Assembly: GCA_024637225.1 (NCBI GenBank)
Contig: JAGXFP010000018.1
Coordinates: 37,853-101,852 of the forward strand
DNA from: Desulfobacterales bacterium
GTDB taxonomy: Bacteria; Desulfobacterota; Desulfobulbia; Desulfobulbales; JAGXFP01
Reading direction: 5' to 3'
Length of the DNA stretch: 64,000 nt
Under the pieces are notes generated by a model. The model did no database searches, was not told where the DNA came from, and was given only the letters and a program-made list of their open reading frames with translations. This document shows, one piece after another, positions 51,848 to 61,930 of this stretch; positions within the stretch are counted from its first letter, which is position 1, and the number at the start of each line of letters is the position of its first letter. Both the position numbers and the translations under genes were made by a program.

Positions 51848-53404
51848 ATGACAATCCCAATAATAGATCTCTTTGCCGGACCTGGCGGACTTGGTGAAGG
51901 TTTTTCACAAGTTGGCTGGAAAGAAGGAGACCCCTTTTTTCGCATCGGTCTTTCAGTTGAAATGGAACCAGCTGCACATCGCACTCTTAAACTAAGAAGT
52001 TTTGTCCGTCAGTTCCCTTTTAAAGAAATACCGGCGGAATATTATGAATTACTCAGGGAAGGTAGAAATCCTGAAGAACTATTCTCAATGGGTAAGTTTG
52101 CGGATCAGGCTGCTATAGCTGATAAGGAAGCCTGGAATGAGACATTAAGAAATGATGATGATTTTAACGAAGTACTGGACCTAAAGATAAGTGCAATTCT
52201 TAAAGGACGGCAAGATTGGGTTCTGATTGGGGGGCCACCTTGCCAGGCATATTCTGTTGTGGGGCGATCCCGCAACAAGGGGATCTTTGGATATCTTCCA
52301 GAAGAAGATCATCGACATTTCCTGTATCAAGAATATCTCAGGATCATTGAAGTTCATCGCCCAGCAGTTTTCATAATGGAAAATGTACGAGGAATTCTTT
52401 CTTCAAAAATTAATGGTAGATGTGTTTTTGACCGTATATTGGAAGATCTGAGAAAGCCTTCTGGAGGGCCTGGCGGCAGATACCGGATATTTTCACTTGC
52501 GACAGAAGCGGCAGCCTTTGAAGATGACGGTGATCCAATATTTAAAAAAGATGATTTTGTCATTAAATCAGAGAAATACGGGATTCCTCAAGCTAGACAC
52601 AGGGTGATACTGCTTGGCATGAGAGATGACCTTTTTAGAAAGGGAGTTAGGCCTGCAACTCTTGCTGAGAGAAACCAGACCAGTTTACGAAAAGTGTTGT
52701 CCGGGCTACCTGCTTTACGTAGCGGTGTTTCTCGTGGAAAATATGACAAACACTACTGGAAAAACATCTTGAGCACTTTTCCTGTTGATGAACTGTCAAA
52801 AAAGATATGTGAGTTATCCGGGATTGAAGTTGAGAGAAGATTAAGAGAGGTAATTGCTCATATACCTTTCCCCCGCGAGGATATGGGCGCAGAATTTGTG
52901 AACAGGGTTCCGGCAGCCATACATGATACATTGCTGGCTGAGTGGTATCAGGATGAAAGGCTGGCTGGAGTACTAAACCATTCAGCCAGGACTCACATGG
53001 AATCTGATCTTCGTCGCTATTTTTATGCTGCATGTTTTGCAAAAGAACATTACCGATCCCCAAAAATTTCAGAATTTCCCGAAACTCTGAAACCTGATCA
53101 TAAAAACCGTGATTCGGGTCATTTCAATGACAGGTTTCGGGTCCAGCTTTCTGGTAAACCGTCCTGTACAATCACAAGCCACATTTCTAAAGATGGCCAT
53201 TATTATATCCATCCTGACCCAAGACAATGCAGAAGTTTGACAGTCCGTGAAGCGGCTAGAATACAGACCTTTCCTGACAACTATTTTTTCTGTGGGAACA
53301 GGACTCAGCAATATGTCCAAGTCGGCAACGCAGTGCCGCCACTGCTTGCATACAAGATTGCCGGAATTGTTAAGAGGTTACTGATAGAGGCTGAATTTGG
53401 CTGA
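51848..53404 (+). CDS. C5-cytosine DNA methyltransferase (Dcm family)
   Basis: 518 residues. Conserved motifs in order: I LFAGPGGLGEGF, IV GGPPCQAYS with catalytic Cys132, VI ENVRG, VIII QARHRVI, IX LTVREAARIQTFPD and X YVQVGNAVPP. An insertion between motifs I and IV (residues about 40-120) makes it longer than minimal enzymes. It modifies DNA and so protects it from the island's nuclease activities. The start ATG overlaps TATAATG and has no ribosome site. Base composition is clearly AT-richer than the flanking genes. The vsr gene overlaps its 3' end by 8 bases. Confidence 0.95.
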   Translation: MTIPIIDLFAGPGGLGEGFSQVGWKEGDPFFRIGLSVEMEPAAHRTLKLRSFVRQFPFKEIPAEYYELLREGRNPEELFSMGKFADQAAIADKEAWNETLRNDDDFNEVLDLKISAILKGRQDWVLIGGPPCQAYSVVGRSRNKGIFGYLPEEDHRHFLYQEYLRIIEVHRPAVFIMENVRGILSSKINGRCVFDRILEDLRKPSGGPGGRYRIFSLATEAAAFEDDGDPIFKKDDFVIKSEKYGIPQARHRVILLGMRDDLFRKGVRPATLAERNQTSLRKVLSGLPALRSGVSRGKYDKHYWKNILSTFPVDELSKKICELSGIEVERRLREVIAHIPFPREDMGAEFVNRVPAAIHDTLLAEWYQDERLAGVLNHSARTHMESDLRRYFYAACFAKEHYRSPKISEFPETLKPDHKNRDSGHFNDRFRVQLSGKPSCTITSHISKDGHYYIHPDPRQCRSLTVREAARIQTFPDNYFFCGNRTQQYVQVGNAVPPLLAYKIAGIVKRLLIEAEFG

Positions 53405-53816
53405 TAGAATATCCAAGGAACATCGAAGCTGGAATATGTCAAGGATCCGTTCAAAGGATTCTGTGCCTGAAAAGCGAGTAAGGTCCTTTCTGCACCGTGC
53501 TGGATACCGTTTCAGATTACATGACAAGAGTCTTCCTGGCAGTCCGGATATTGTTCTCAAAAAACACCGGACTGTCATTTTTGTTCATGGTTGTTATTGG
53601 CATAGGCATTCTGGATGTAAGCGAGGTGCTTATTTTCCCAAAGACCCAAAGCAGGGAATTGAATTCTGGCAGGAAAAATTTGAGAAAAACGTTCAACGTG
53701 ACAATAAAAATATTGAGCTGCTTCAAAGTTTTGGTTGGAAGGTCGTTGTCATATGGGAATGTCAGACGGAAAAAGATGACCTTCTTAGGGCTCACATCCA
53801 TAGTGCTTTTTATTGA
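53397..53816 (+). CDS. vsr: Very short patch repair endonuclease (Vsr)
   Basis: 139 residues starting at TTG 53397, which gives the family's N-terminus MADRISKEHRSWNMSRIRSK. The catalytic Asp is in SLPGSPDIVLKKHRTVIFVH, and the zinc/metal part is GCYWHRHSGCKR...YFPK. FGWKVVVIWECQ completes the fold. Vsr nicks next to T:G mismatches that arise by deamination of 5-methylcytosine, so its pairing with the methyltransferase is expected. It overlaps that gene by 8 bases. Confidence 0.95.
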   Translation: MADRISKEHRSWNMSRIRSKDSVPEKRVRSFLHRAGYRFRLHDKSLPGSPDIVLKKHRTVIFVHGCYWHRHSGCKRGAYFPKDPKQGIEFWQEKFEKNVQRDNKNIELLQSFGWKVVVIWECQTEKDDLLRAHIHSAFY

Positions 53817-53843
53817 TGACCATATTTCAGGGGGATTCTCTAA

Positions 53844-55373
53844 GTGAAAGTAAATAAAGAAGACACATCAATAAATATTGACAATTATCAGGATTGCCCT
53901 CCAAAAGCTGATGCGATGATCCATTCTTTAAGGGCTTTTGGTTATGACCTCGGGATGGCTATAGCCGACCTTATAGATAACAGTGTATTTGCCCGAGCTT
54001 CTAACGTATGGGTCCAGTATGACTGGAATGATGGGGATCCGTGGGTAAGGATTCTGGACGATGGAAACGGAATGACAGAATCCAAACTTGTGAAGGCAAT
54101 GACGCTGGGTAGTATTAGTCCTTTAGATAAAAGAGACCCGGAGGATTTAGGTAGATTCGGGCTCGGACTTAAGACCGCATCGTTTTCGCAATGTAAGATA
54201 ATTGCTGTTGCATCAAAGACTGAGAATGGCAAACAGGCTGTACGGTTTTGGGATTTAGATTTTGTTGAAAAGGTAAAACGATGGATGCTTGGAAAAGTTC
54301 CTAGGAAAGATATCATTGAGCTTCTGGAACCATTAAAAGAGATGTCCAAGGGTACTATCGTAGTCTGGAAGGAGTTGGATCGAATAGTAGACAGAACTGA
54401 TGGTGTTGACCATGATCCAAAGGATGCCTTTCTTGTCAAATTCCTCTATGTGAAAGAGTATCTGGAGATGGTTTTTCACCAGTATCTGGAGGGCCGAAAA
54501 AGGAAGCTGAAAATTCATGTGGGGGCTGCTGCTTGTATGCCATGGGATCCATATTTGCGAAAAAATGATCTTAAGCAGGAGCTTTCATCGGAAAAGTATG
54601 CCGATAGCAGGGTCTCAGTTCTTCCATATGTGCTTCCGCATGTTTCAAACCGGAGTGCACAAGAAAATACAGAGGGGGGTGGCCCTAAGGGCTGGAATGC
54701 TCAGCAGGGTTTCTATGTTTATCGTAATAAAAGGATGATAGTTTCTGGTGGATATCTGGATTTTGATTTGAAGCCTGAAGAACACTACAAGCTAGCTAGG
54801 ATCAAGGTAGATATCTCTAACGATATGGATCACGAATGGGCCATTGATGTCAGGAAGGCTGTGGCTTCGCCGCCTGACAGGCTAAAGGCAGATCTTCTTC
54901 GTATCGCCAGAGTTACAAGACAGAAGGCTTCTGATGTTTATCGCGCAAGAACTGGAGGAGGTCGAAGGCGGGCTTCTGCCGCAAAAACTGATGATGTCTG
55001 GCTTAAAAAGAAATCAGGCGAAAAGATTGTTTACAAGCTAAACATAAACAATCCAATCCTTAACGCACTTCTTAAAGAAGTCTCCTCTGGCAAAGCTTGG
55101 ATGAAAAAGTTTTGTCATCTGATTGAAAGCACAGTTCCACATCGTTTGATTATAATGGATGGTTTAGAGCACGAAGACTGTCATGTTGATCTGCCAGGGA
55201 CACTCAATCCGCCTCCTGCCGGACTGTTAGAGATGTGTCGAGAGTTTTATGAGGCGAAGTTGGAGCAGGGATGCACACATGAAGAAGCTGTAGATATTGC
55301 CTGTTGCATTGAACCTTTTAACAGCCATTCTGCCTACAGGGCTTTGTTGGACAGCATTATAGAGGGGGTATAA
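53844..55373 (+). CDS. MORC/MutL-type GHKL ATPase of defence island
   Basis: 509 residues starting at GTG 53844, with GGGGGA upstream. The Bergerat ATP-binding fold is complete: N box IADLIDNSVFARA (Asn46), G1 ILDDGNGM, G2 DLGRFGLGLKTASFSQ, and a downstream Lys-containing S5-like segment (YVYRNKRMIVSGG-type). It matches the bacterial MORC-like group found in restriction-modification operons. Such ATPases are thought to dimerise around DNA on ATP binding. It lies between vsr and the Z1 gene with short spacings (27 and 2 bases). Confidence 0.85.
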   Translation: MKVNKEDTSINIDNYQDCPPKADAMIHSLRAFGYDLGMAIADLIDNSVFARASNVWVQYDWNDGDPWVRILDDGNGMTESKLVKAMTLGSISPLDKRDPEDLGRFGLGLKTASFSQCKIIAVASKTENGKQAVRFWDLDFVEKVKRWMLGKVPRKDIIELLEPLKEMSKGTIVVWKELDRIVDRTDGVDHDPKDAFLVKFLYVKEYLEMVFHQYLEGRKRKLKIHVGAAACMPWDPYLRKNDLKQELSSEKYADSRVSVLPYVLPHVSNRSAQENTEGGGPKGWNAQQGFYVYRNKRMIVSGGYLDFDLKPEEHYKLARIKVDISNDMDHEWAIDVRKAVASPPDRLKADLLRIARVTRQKASDVYRARTGGGRRRASAAKTDDVWLKKKSGEKIVYKLNINNPILNALLKEVSSGKAWMKKFCHLIESTVPHRLIIMDGLEHEDCHVDLPGTLNPPPAGLLEMCREFYEAKLEQGCTHEEAVDIACCIEPFNSHSAYRALLDSIIEGV

Positions 55374-55375
55374 CT

Positions 55376-58195
55376 ATGGAACAAATTGTTGAACAAATAG
55401 CGGACATGTCACATGCCTATTTTGATAAGCATTCACCTACTCCTGATACTATCAAAAACTTTATTAAAAGAATGAAGGGATTCTTCGCTGAACACGAACT
55501 TGATGAAAAGAAGCTTTTTAATCTTCTCGAATCGATTCATGCTCCAACTATCAATGAGGATGCAAGAATCCTAGCGGATAACTCAGACCACGAAGATTGG
55601 TTTAACCCAGATACAAACCTTCCTCTTAAAAGGGATTTTGATTGGCATTTCTGGAAACATTACCGTGAGTATCTGGTCATTAAAAAAAAATGGCCAACCC
55701 AAGTCGTTAATAGTCTGGACCGCTTTTCCAGCCTGGTCTTGGGTAAGTTGGAAGACCCGTTCAGAGACGGGAACTGGGACAGACGTGGAATGGTGGTTGG
55801 TAATGTTCAGTCAGGGAAGACTGCAAACTATACAGCTCTTATTACCAAAGCTACAGATGCTGGATACAAACTGATAGTTGTGCTTGCAGGCGTTCATAAC
55901 AGCCTTAGAAGTCAAACTCAGGAAAGGCTGAATGAGGAGCTTCTTGGGTATGATATGGATGAGATACAGAAGTCAACAGGGCAGGAGAAAAGAATCGGTG
56001 TTCGACGAATGTTCACTTCTCACAGAGTTGTTAACACTCTGACGAGCAGTGCGGCAAATGGAGATTTCAAAACTGCGACAGCAAGGGTGGCAGGTATTAT
56101 CCCCTCGACTACGGGTGACCCTATCATCCTGATTATCAAAAAACATGTGTCGATACTGAGGAATCTGATTGGCTGGGCGACAAGTCTTGGTGTTCCTGAT
56201 AGCCAGGGCAGAAAAGTTGTCCAAGATATTCCCCTCCTTCTGATTGATGATGAATGTGACTATGCCTCTGTTAACACGAAAAAGCCGGAAAGGGATGAAT
56301 ACGGCAATATCAACGAAGAGTGGGACCCTGCAAAGACCAACCAACGCATCAGGGAGCTCCTATCAAGTTTTTCAAAAAGCATTTACGTCGGATATACTGC
56401 AACTCCATACGCAAATATATTTATACATAAAGAAGATCCCCACCCTAAATACGGAGCAGATTTATTCCCGAAGCATTTTCTGATAAGCCTACCTCAACCA
56501 ACTAATTATATAGGCCCAGAGCTCGTGTTCGGACTTCAAAGAGATCCTGATACCCGTTTGCAGGCAATTGAACCTCTTCCTCTGGTAAGAGAGGTTTCTG
56601 ACAGTAGTGACTATATCCCCGCATCTCATAAATCCAACTACAGCGTTGCAGCTTTGCCTGAGTCTCTCAAAGAGGCCCTCAAGAATTTCATACTCGTTTG
56701 TGCCGCAAGGAGAATCAGGTCTACAGGTGTTCCTCATAACACAATGTTGGTTCATGTTACCAGATTCACACTTGTTCAAAGACAGGTATACGATTTTATT
56801 GAAGCAGAGATTAAATCATTTACGGCTCGAATTATGAGTGGAACGGATCAACTGGTGGACTTCAGAAATTTATGGGAAACGGATTTTATCCCAACAAGCG
56901 TGAATATGAAATCTAGAGACTTTAAAGATGCAAAAATCCATGATTGGGAGGAAATCAAAGAGCATTTGCTTGAGGCTATTCGAAACATCAAAATTAAAGG
57001 TGTCAACGGTGATATTGGTGACACTCTCGACTACCGCCAGGCTGAGTTAAAAACCCGAGAGAGAATAGATAAGGGTGAAATGGTTCCATGGGTAGATAGA
57101 GGAGTCAGCTTGATAGCTATCGGAGGGGACAAGCTGTCTCGTGGTCTTACACTTGATGGCTTGTCAGTGTCTTATTATCTGAGATCAGCGCGTATGTATG
57201 ACACGCTGATGCAGATGGGACGCTGGTTTGGGTACAGAGATGGATATAACGACCTCTGCAGAATCTGTACAACAGGGGAGTTGATTGACTGGTATCGGCA
57301 CATTGCTCTTGCCAACAGAGAGCTCAAGAATGAATTTGATTATATGGAAGCAATAGGAAGCTCTCCTGAGAAGTTTGGATTGAAAGTTCGTAATCATCCC
57401 GGGCGGCTTGCGATTACTTCAGCGGGTAAGGCCAGAGCTACTGAGCGGATGAGGATAACTTTTGCAGGTAGGTGCCTGAGAACTATAGTATTTGATCCTA
57501 GGAACAATGAAAAAAACTGGAAAGCCCTTGAAATCTTGGTCCAAGGTATAGGTAGGGCTCCGGACAAAAAATTAGATCCAAGTAAGCCAAGGTACCACTG
57601 GACGGGCGTTGAGGCGGATCATGTTGTTCGCTTCTTGAGATCTTATGCTACACAAGAAGAAGCAAAGAGAGTTGTGGATCCGAATAGAATTGCAGACTAC
57701 ATAGATAAACAACTACCGAAAAACGAGCTCATTGTTTGGCATGTTGTTGTTGTCTCCAACACACCCCAAAAGGCTGTTCATTTTGTGAAACTGGGTGATA
57801 TTGAGATCGGCAGTGTTCAGAGGACACCGTTACGCGCAAATGAACCAGATCGAATATCCATAGGAACGCTCACCAGTCCGACAGATGAATACATCGATAT
57901 GTCCAAAGAGGAAATTGAAAAACTCAAGGAACGATTTGAGTTAAGTAATAAAGAGGGTGGACTTGAGGATCAGAAGTTTGCAGCCTTTGCGAGACAAGAA
58001 CGTTCTGCAGAGACTGGTATTTTGTTGATTTATCTTCCTGCAAACAGAGATGTTGCACCTCCTAACACGAACGTAAGTCCTTATGGGCTTGAAGATGATG
58101 AAGTAGTTGGTTTTGCCGTAAGTTTCCCTGGGAGTGATACTGCTTCACCAATAGAGTATGTAGTGAATTCAGTTTATGCCAATGGGGAGTTATAG
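55376..58195 (+). CDS. Z1-domain superfamily II-like ATPase
   Basis: 939 residues. Walker A is GNVQSGKT (residues 142-149) and Walker B LLLIDDECD (Asp291-Asp292-Glu293). KSIYVGYTATPYANIFI gives motif III (TATP), and SRGLTLDGLSVSYYLR plus MYDTLMQMGRWFGYRDGY give motifs V and VI with the arginine finger. The Z1 domain is a recognised helicase-like module that accompanies MORC-type ATPases in restriction-type operons. It probably moves along or remodels DNA using ATP. No nuclease motif is visible in this chain. Confidence 0.9.
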   Translation: MEQIVEQIADMSHAYFDKHSPTPDTIKNFIKRMKGFFAEHELDEKKLFNLLESIHAPTINEDARILADNSDHEDWFNPDTNLPLKRDFDWHFWKHYREYLVIKKKWPTQVVNSLDRFSSLVLGKLEDPFRDGNWDRRGMVVGNVQSGKTANYTALITKATDAGYKLIVVLAGVHNSLRSQTQERLNEELLGYDMDEIQKSTGQEKRIGVRRMFTSHRVVNTLTSSAANGDFKTATARVAGIIPSTTGDPIILIIKKHVSILRNLIGWATSLGVPDSQGRKVVQDIPLLLIDDECDYASVNTKKPERDEYGNINEEWDPAKTNQRIRELLSSFSKSIYVGYTATPYANIFIHKEDPHPKYGADLFPKHFLISLPQPTNYIGPELVFGLQRDPDTRLQAIEPLPLVREVSDSSDYIPASHKSNYSVAALPESLKEALKNFILVCAARRIRSTGVPHNTMLVHVTRFTLVQRQVYDFIEAEIKSFTARIMSGTDQLVDFRNLWETDFIPTSVNMKSRDFKDAKIHDWEEIKEHLLEAIRNIKIKGVNGDIGDTLDYRQAELKTRERIDKGEMVPWVDRGVSLIAIGGDKLSRGLTLDGLSVSYYLRSARMYDTLMQMGRWFGYRDGYNDLCRICTTGELIDWYRHIALANRELKNEFDYMEAIGSSPEKFGLKVRNHPGRLAITSAGKARATERMRITFAGRCLRTIVFDPRNNEKNWKALEILVQGIGRAPDKKLDPSKPRYHWTGVEADHVVRFLRSYATQEEAKRVVDPNRIADYIDKQLPKNELIVWHVVVVSNTPQKAVHFVKLGDIEIGSVQRTPLRANEPDRISIGTLTSPTDEYIDMSKEEIEKLKERFELSNKEGGLEDQKFAAFARQERSAETGILLIYLPANRDVAPPNTNVSPYGLEDDEVVGFAVSFPGSDTASPIEYVVNSVYANGEL

Positions 58196-58197
58196 AA

Positions 58198-59220
58198 ATG
58201 GGCACTTCTTATATGAATGACAAGATGAGTGAATTGTGGTCTCAACTTGAAATAGAAGGTGAACGAGAGGGTCTTGCTCGTGGAAGGAAATATAAACGGC
58301 TTGTTATTGAAAACGAAACGGGTTTCAGAATCAGTTGCTGCTTCCCTGAGAAATCGCTTGAGCTTCTAATAGAGGTCAATCCGACTAGAACCGCTACTGA
58401 TTATAGCTTCCCTGACTGGAAGGGGATGTCATTTGATCTTGTGCAGCTTGAAGTGCCTGCGAAAGGTTCAATGCACCTTTCTCTGAGTTTAGAAAACCGT
58501 GAGCACAAAGATGTGTTTATATCATTGTGCTCAGATCTTGCTGAAGACCTCAGTGAGGTTCCCGATGATAAGCGTGAGTCCGCTTTGGCTGCCTTCCTGG
58601 ATCGTTGGACTAGGTTCTTTGAACGTTTTGGTGCTCGAGGATTATCTCCTGAGAAACAACGTGGATTGTTTGGTGAACTGTACTGGTTGCGCACTCTGTT
58701 TGAGTATGGAATTAGCGGCATTGTAGCGCTGAATTCATGGAAAGGTTGTGAAAGGGCATATCACGACTTTGAGATTAATGGTCAGGTTGTTGAGGTTAAG
58801 ACAACTATGACTAAGGAACCACGCAAAGTGCGAATAAGCAATGAACGCCAACTAGACGAGAGAGGTCTTTTATCCCTTCATCTGCTGGTTTTTACTTTAA
58901 TCAAATCTGAAGGTGGCGGTGAATCCCTGCTTGATATTGTCTCTTCTATAAAGGAGAAAGCCTCTCTTGTTTCGGGAGGCCTAAGAAGATTGGATCAATG
59001 TCTGGTCGGTGCTGGCTATCTTGATATCCATACACACCTGTACACAGACACTTATATGGTTAAAACGGAAGAGCTTTTCAAAGTAACTGACAGATTTCCT
59101 AGGATTACGTATGTGCCTGATGGTCTTGGAGATATCAAATATTCGTTGGTAGTTGGTGCTGTCAGCGATCTCCTGTCGGATACAGATGAATATCTGGCTA
59201 TGGTCAAGGGGGCAATGTAA
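58198..59220 (+). CDS. PD-(D/E)XK motif nuclease-like protein
   Basis: 340 residues. The catalytic core is GLFGELYWLR (Glu), HDFEINGQVVEVKTT with Asp190, Glu199 and Lys201, then a helix region QCLVGAGYLDIHTHLYTD. This is the PD-(D/E)XK-motif protein family found beside Z1 proteins. It is the best candidate for the DNA-cutting subunit. It starts 3 bases after the Z1 stop; ATG 58213 is another possible start. Confidence 0.85.
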   Translation: MGTSYMNDKMSELWSQLEIEGEREGLARGRKYKRLVIENETGFRISCCFPEKSLELLIEVNPTRTATDYSFPDWKGMSFDLVQLEVPAKGSMHLSLSLENREHKDVFISLCSDLAEDLSEVPDDKRESALAAFLDRWTRFFERFGARGLSPEKQRGLFGELYWLRTLFEYGISGIVALNSWKGCERAYHDFEINGQVVEVKTTMTKEPRKVRISNERQLDERGLLSLHLLVFTLIKSEGGGESLLDIVSSIKEKASLVSGGLRRLDQCLVGAGYLDIHTHLYTDTYMVKTEELFKVTDRFPRITYVPDGLGDIKYSLVVGAVSDLLSDTDEYLAMVKGAM

Positions 59221-61229
59221 TGGCTTTAGACGAAATAGTTGAATTTTCAAAATCCTTCCACGATGAAATATGGGCAGAGGCTCATGCCATTGAGGCTCTC
59301 AGAGAAGAAGTGTTTGTCCAGAAGATGGGAGATATCCTTGAGGAATATGGAGAGATAGAGGCTCTGACTCCTTGCTCATACAGGGCAACCGGTATGAAGG
59401 TCGATGGTTACTGCTATGATGATGAATTCAAGGACTTCATTTTGGTTATCTCCTATTACAAAGATGGGGCAGATCCATCCAGTACCAAGGTGACCAATAC
59501 TGATGTTAGCAGGGAAATGAAAAGAATTTCTGGATTTCTTGAAAAATGCCTCAAGGGAGCTCACAAGAGGATAGAAGTTTCCAATGAAGCATATGATCTC
59601 GCAAAACTCATATACGACTGCAGAGATGAGATACGTAATGTCAAATTTGTTCTCATAACTGATGGAGTAGCACCCAAAAAACCCTCTGAAGTAGAGGAAA
59701 TTGAGGGGATTGATATTTCTCGTACGGTCTGGGATATCGAGAGGACATGCCTTTTTTATCGAACTGGTGAACGAGAGCAGATCTCAATAGATTTTTCCGA
59801 ATACTGCAACGGACCACTACAGTGCGTTGCTATAAAAGAAGAAAGCTTGGTCTATACAACATATCTTGGCTTCATCCCCGGCAAGGCATTGGCTGATATG
59901 TATAATATTTGGGGGATCAAGATGTTAGATATGAACGTCCGTGTCTTTTTGTCTGCGAGGGGAAATGTCAATAAAGGCATACGCAATACTATACTGGAAA
60001 GTCCCGAAATGTTCTGTGCCTATAATAACGGAATTAACGTCTTTGCACGTGGGGTGACGTTAACTGAAGACGGTACAGGTCTTGTAAGTGCCAAGGATTT
60101 CCAGATTGTGAATGGTGGGCAAACTACAGCATCTTTATACCACACTAAAAAGAAGTATCCGCATGCTGGTCTTGAAAAGATAAATGTTCAGATGAAACTT
60201 ACAGTTATTCACGATGAATCCAAAATTGATAATCTTGTCCCTTTAATTAGTGAATTTTCCAATACACAAAACAAAGTACAAGCAGCAGATCTCGCCGCAA
60301 ATGAAGCACCTCACCCTGAAATTCAGGCTGTCTCAAAGGCCATCCCGGCACCAGATCCCACTGGAGGTTCAAAGCAGACCTACTGGTTCTATGAGCGGGC
60401 TAGAGGAAGTTATGAAGAATTCAAGAACCTTACAGCAAAAACACAAGCCCAGAAGAATCTTTTTGACGCACTTAAACCCAAAAAGCAGAAGTTTGATAAA
60501 ATTAAGTTCGGCAAAGTCTGGAATGCATATTTAAGGTTGCCCAATTTGGTATCCCTTGGTGGACAGAAAAACTTTGCGCGATTCAATGAATGGTTAAGAG
60601 AGCAGAAGGAAGAGGAGTGGACATCGTTTTTTAGGAAGACAATCGCTCTTATGATCCTTTGGAACGAAATGGAGAGAATTGTAAGGCGAGGATCTTTCGG
60701 TGGGCATCGAGATAAAATTGTAGCTTATTCTCTTTCCTGGTTCTTTCAACTTACTGAGTCCCGGGTCGACCTGGAAAAAATATGGCAGAAACAAGCTTTG
60801 CCTGAATCAATGAGCACTTGTCTTGGAGAAATCTCCCATGTAGTAAATGATCATATTCGCTTAACTGATTTGGACGTAGGTGAATACTGTAAGAAAATAA
60901 TGTGTTGGGAAAAGTTACTGGAGAAGAACTTCGCACTTCCTTCCAGCATCAAAGATGAATACATATCAGGTAAAACTGGCAACGGGTATTCTGCCACAAT
61001 TGAAAGCGAGACAGAAGCCATTCAGTTCTGTAAGGAAATGGGTAGTCAATCATGGTTTGATCTTTCAAAGTGGCTGAAAGAGAGGGACTTCTTGACGCCA
61101 AAGGCTAGAAGCCAATGCTTCAATATGGGTCGAACACTCCAAAGGGGCAAGGAACCAAGTGTTCTGTTGAGTATTCCTTGTATGAAGGCATGGAAAGATG
61201 CTGGGCTCAGGGGTTGGGACGCCCGTTAA
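59220..61229 (+). CDS. AIPR-family (abortive infection phage resistance) protein
   Basis: 669 residues. The AIPR signature is clear: NVRVFLSARGNVNKGIRNTI, SPEMFCAYNNGINVFARGVT, FQIVNGGQTTASLYHTK, and LISEFSNTQNKVQAADLAAN. The start overlaps the preceding stop (TAATG). Family members are linked to abortive infection against phages; the mechanism is not settled, but a nuclease or sensor function is usually suggested. As last gene of the island it may be the effector. Confidence 0.88.
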   Translation: MALDEIVEFSKSFHDEIWAEAHAIEALREEVFVQKMGDILEEYGEIEALTPCSYRATGMKVDGYCYDDEFKDFILVISYYKDGADPSSTKVTNTDVSREMKRISGFLEKCLKGAHKRIEVSNEAYDLAKLIYDCRDEIRNVKFVLITDGVAPKKPSEVEEIEGIDISRTVWDIERTCLFYRTGEREQISIDFSEYCNGPLQCVAIKEESLVYTTYLGFIPGKALADMYNIWGIKMLDMNVRVFLSARGNVNKGIRNTILESPEMFCAYNNGINVFARGVTLTEDGTGLVSAKDFQIVNGGQTTASLYHTKKKYPHAGLEKINVQMKLTVIHDESKIDNLVPLISEFSNTQNKVQAADLAANEAPHPEIQAVSKAIPAPDPTGGSKQTYWFYERARGSYEEFKNLTAKTQAQKNLFDALKPKKQKFDKIKFGKVWNAYLRLPNLVSLGGQKNFARFNEWLREQKEEEWTSFFRKTIALMILWNEMERIVRRGSFGGHRDKIVAYSLSWFFQLTESRVDLEKIWQKQALPESMSTCLGEISHVVNDHIRLTDLDVGEYCKKIMCWEKLLEKNFALPSSIKDEYISGKTGNGYSATIESETEAIQFCKEMGSQSWFDLSKWLKERDFLTPKARSQCFNMGRTLQRGKEPSVLLSIPCMKAWKDAGLRGWDAR

Positions 61230-61320
61230 GGTAATGTCGCCATGGGGTCGGGCCAGAGTTCCGGGGACACCATCTTTAATTAATTCACCATCTAATTACA
61301 CCACATCATAACTTCTTTCC

Positions 61321-61635
61321 CTATGCGTGATTGGGCATGGTTGAATGGAAAATTGGTTTAACGTTTTTCCAGGATTTTGAATCATTTGCAGCATGCCATA
61401 AGTCATAATTCTTTTGCAGATTGAGCCATAACTCAGGGGTGGTATCAAAAGCACGGGATAATCGTAACGCCATGTCAGGCGTAACGGCCCCTCTGCAATT
61501 GATAATTTTAGACAGGGTCTTTCTGGAAACACCGAGGGTGGAAGCCATATCCTGAATTGTTATGGACAAGGGTTTTAGATAATCTTCTTTCAATATATTG
61601 CCTGGATGAGTGGGTTGTCTTTTCATTGAAGCCAT
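61321..61635 (-). CDS. higA: HigA-type antitoxin
   Basis: 104 residues. The XRE-type HTH (TIQDMASTLGVSRKTLSKII) and HPGNILKEDYLKP, then RLSRAFDTTPELWLNLQKNY match HigA of the reversed-order higBA modules. AGGAGG lies about 8 bases upstream of ATG 61635. It neutralises HigB and, by family, represses the higBA promoter, here through the palindrome at 61934-61950. Confidence 0.93.
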   Translation of the reverse strand: MASMKRQPTHPGNILKEDYLKPLSITIQDMASTLGVSRKTLSKIINCRGAVTPDMALRLSRAFDTTPELWLNLQKNYDLWHAANDSKSWKNVKPIFHSTMPNHA

Positions 61636-61645
61636 GAGACACCTC

Positions 61646-61924
61646 CTAATGATAGTCGTCGTAATCTACAATGTATGCATCGCCGTTTTCAAACTCGAAA
61701 ATAAGACGCCAGTTGCCTGAAACCTTGACTGAATATTGGTCTTTTCGGTCTCCAGTCAGTGGGTGTAGGTTTGAACCTGGGTAATTCATATCTTTCAAAT
61801 CATTTGCAGCATTCAGGCGATCTAAAATACTTTCGAGCTTGCCGGCATGATCCGGCCTTATGCCTTTCTTTGTGCCGGAATAAAAAAATTGCTCCAAACC
61901 TTTATGTTTGAATGATTTGATCAT
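61646..61924 (-). CDS. higB: HigB-type RelE-fold toxin
   Basis: 92 residues: IKSFKHKGLEQFFYSGTKKG, ILDRLNAANDLKDMNYPG, SNLHPLTGDRKDQYSVKVSG, NWRLIFEFENGDAYIVDYDDYH. This is the RelE/HigB fold with the C-terminal tyrosine and Arg of mRNA-cleaving toxins. The upstream promoter places the probable transcription start at or next to the ATG, and no ribosome site is present, so the mRNA may be leaderless. higA follows 10 bases downstream. Confidence 0.92.
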   Translation of the reverse strand: MIKSFKHKGLEQFFYSGTKKGIRPDHAGKLESILDRLNAANDLKDMNYPGSNLHPLTGDRKDQYSVKVSGNWRLIFEFENGDAYIVDYDDYH

Positions 61925-61930
61925 GAATAA

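Noticed and set aside
51848..51853. TATAAT overlapping the methyltransferase ATG as a promoter -10 box
   Set aside because: A -10 box overlapping the start codon would place the transcript start inside the gene; no matching -35 box is seen.
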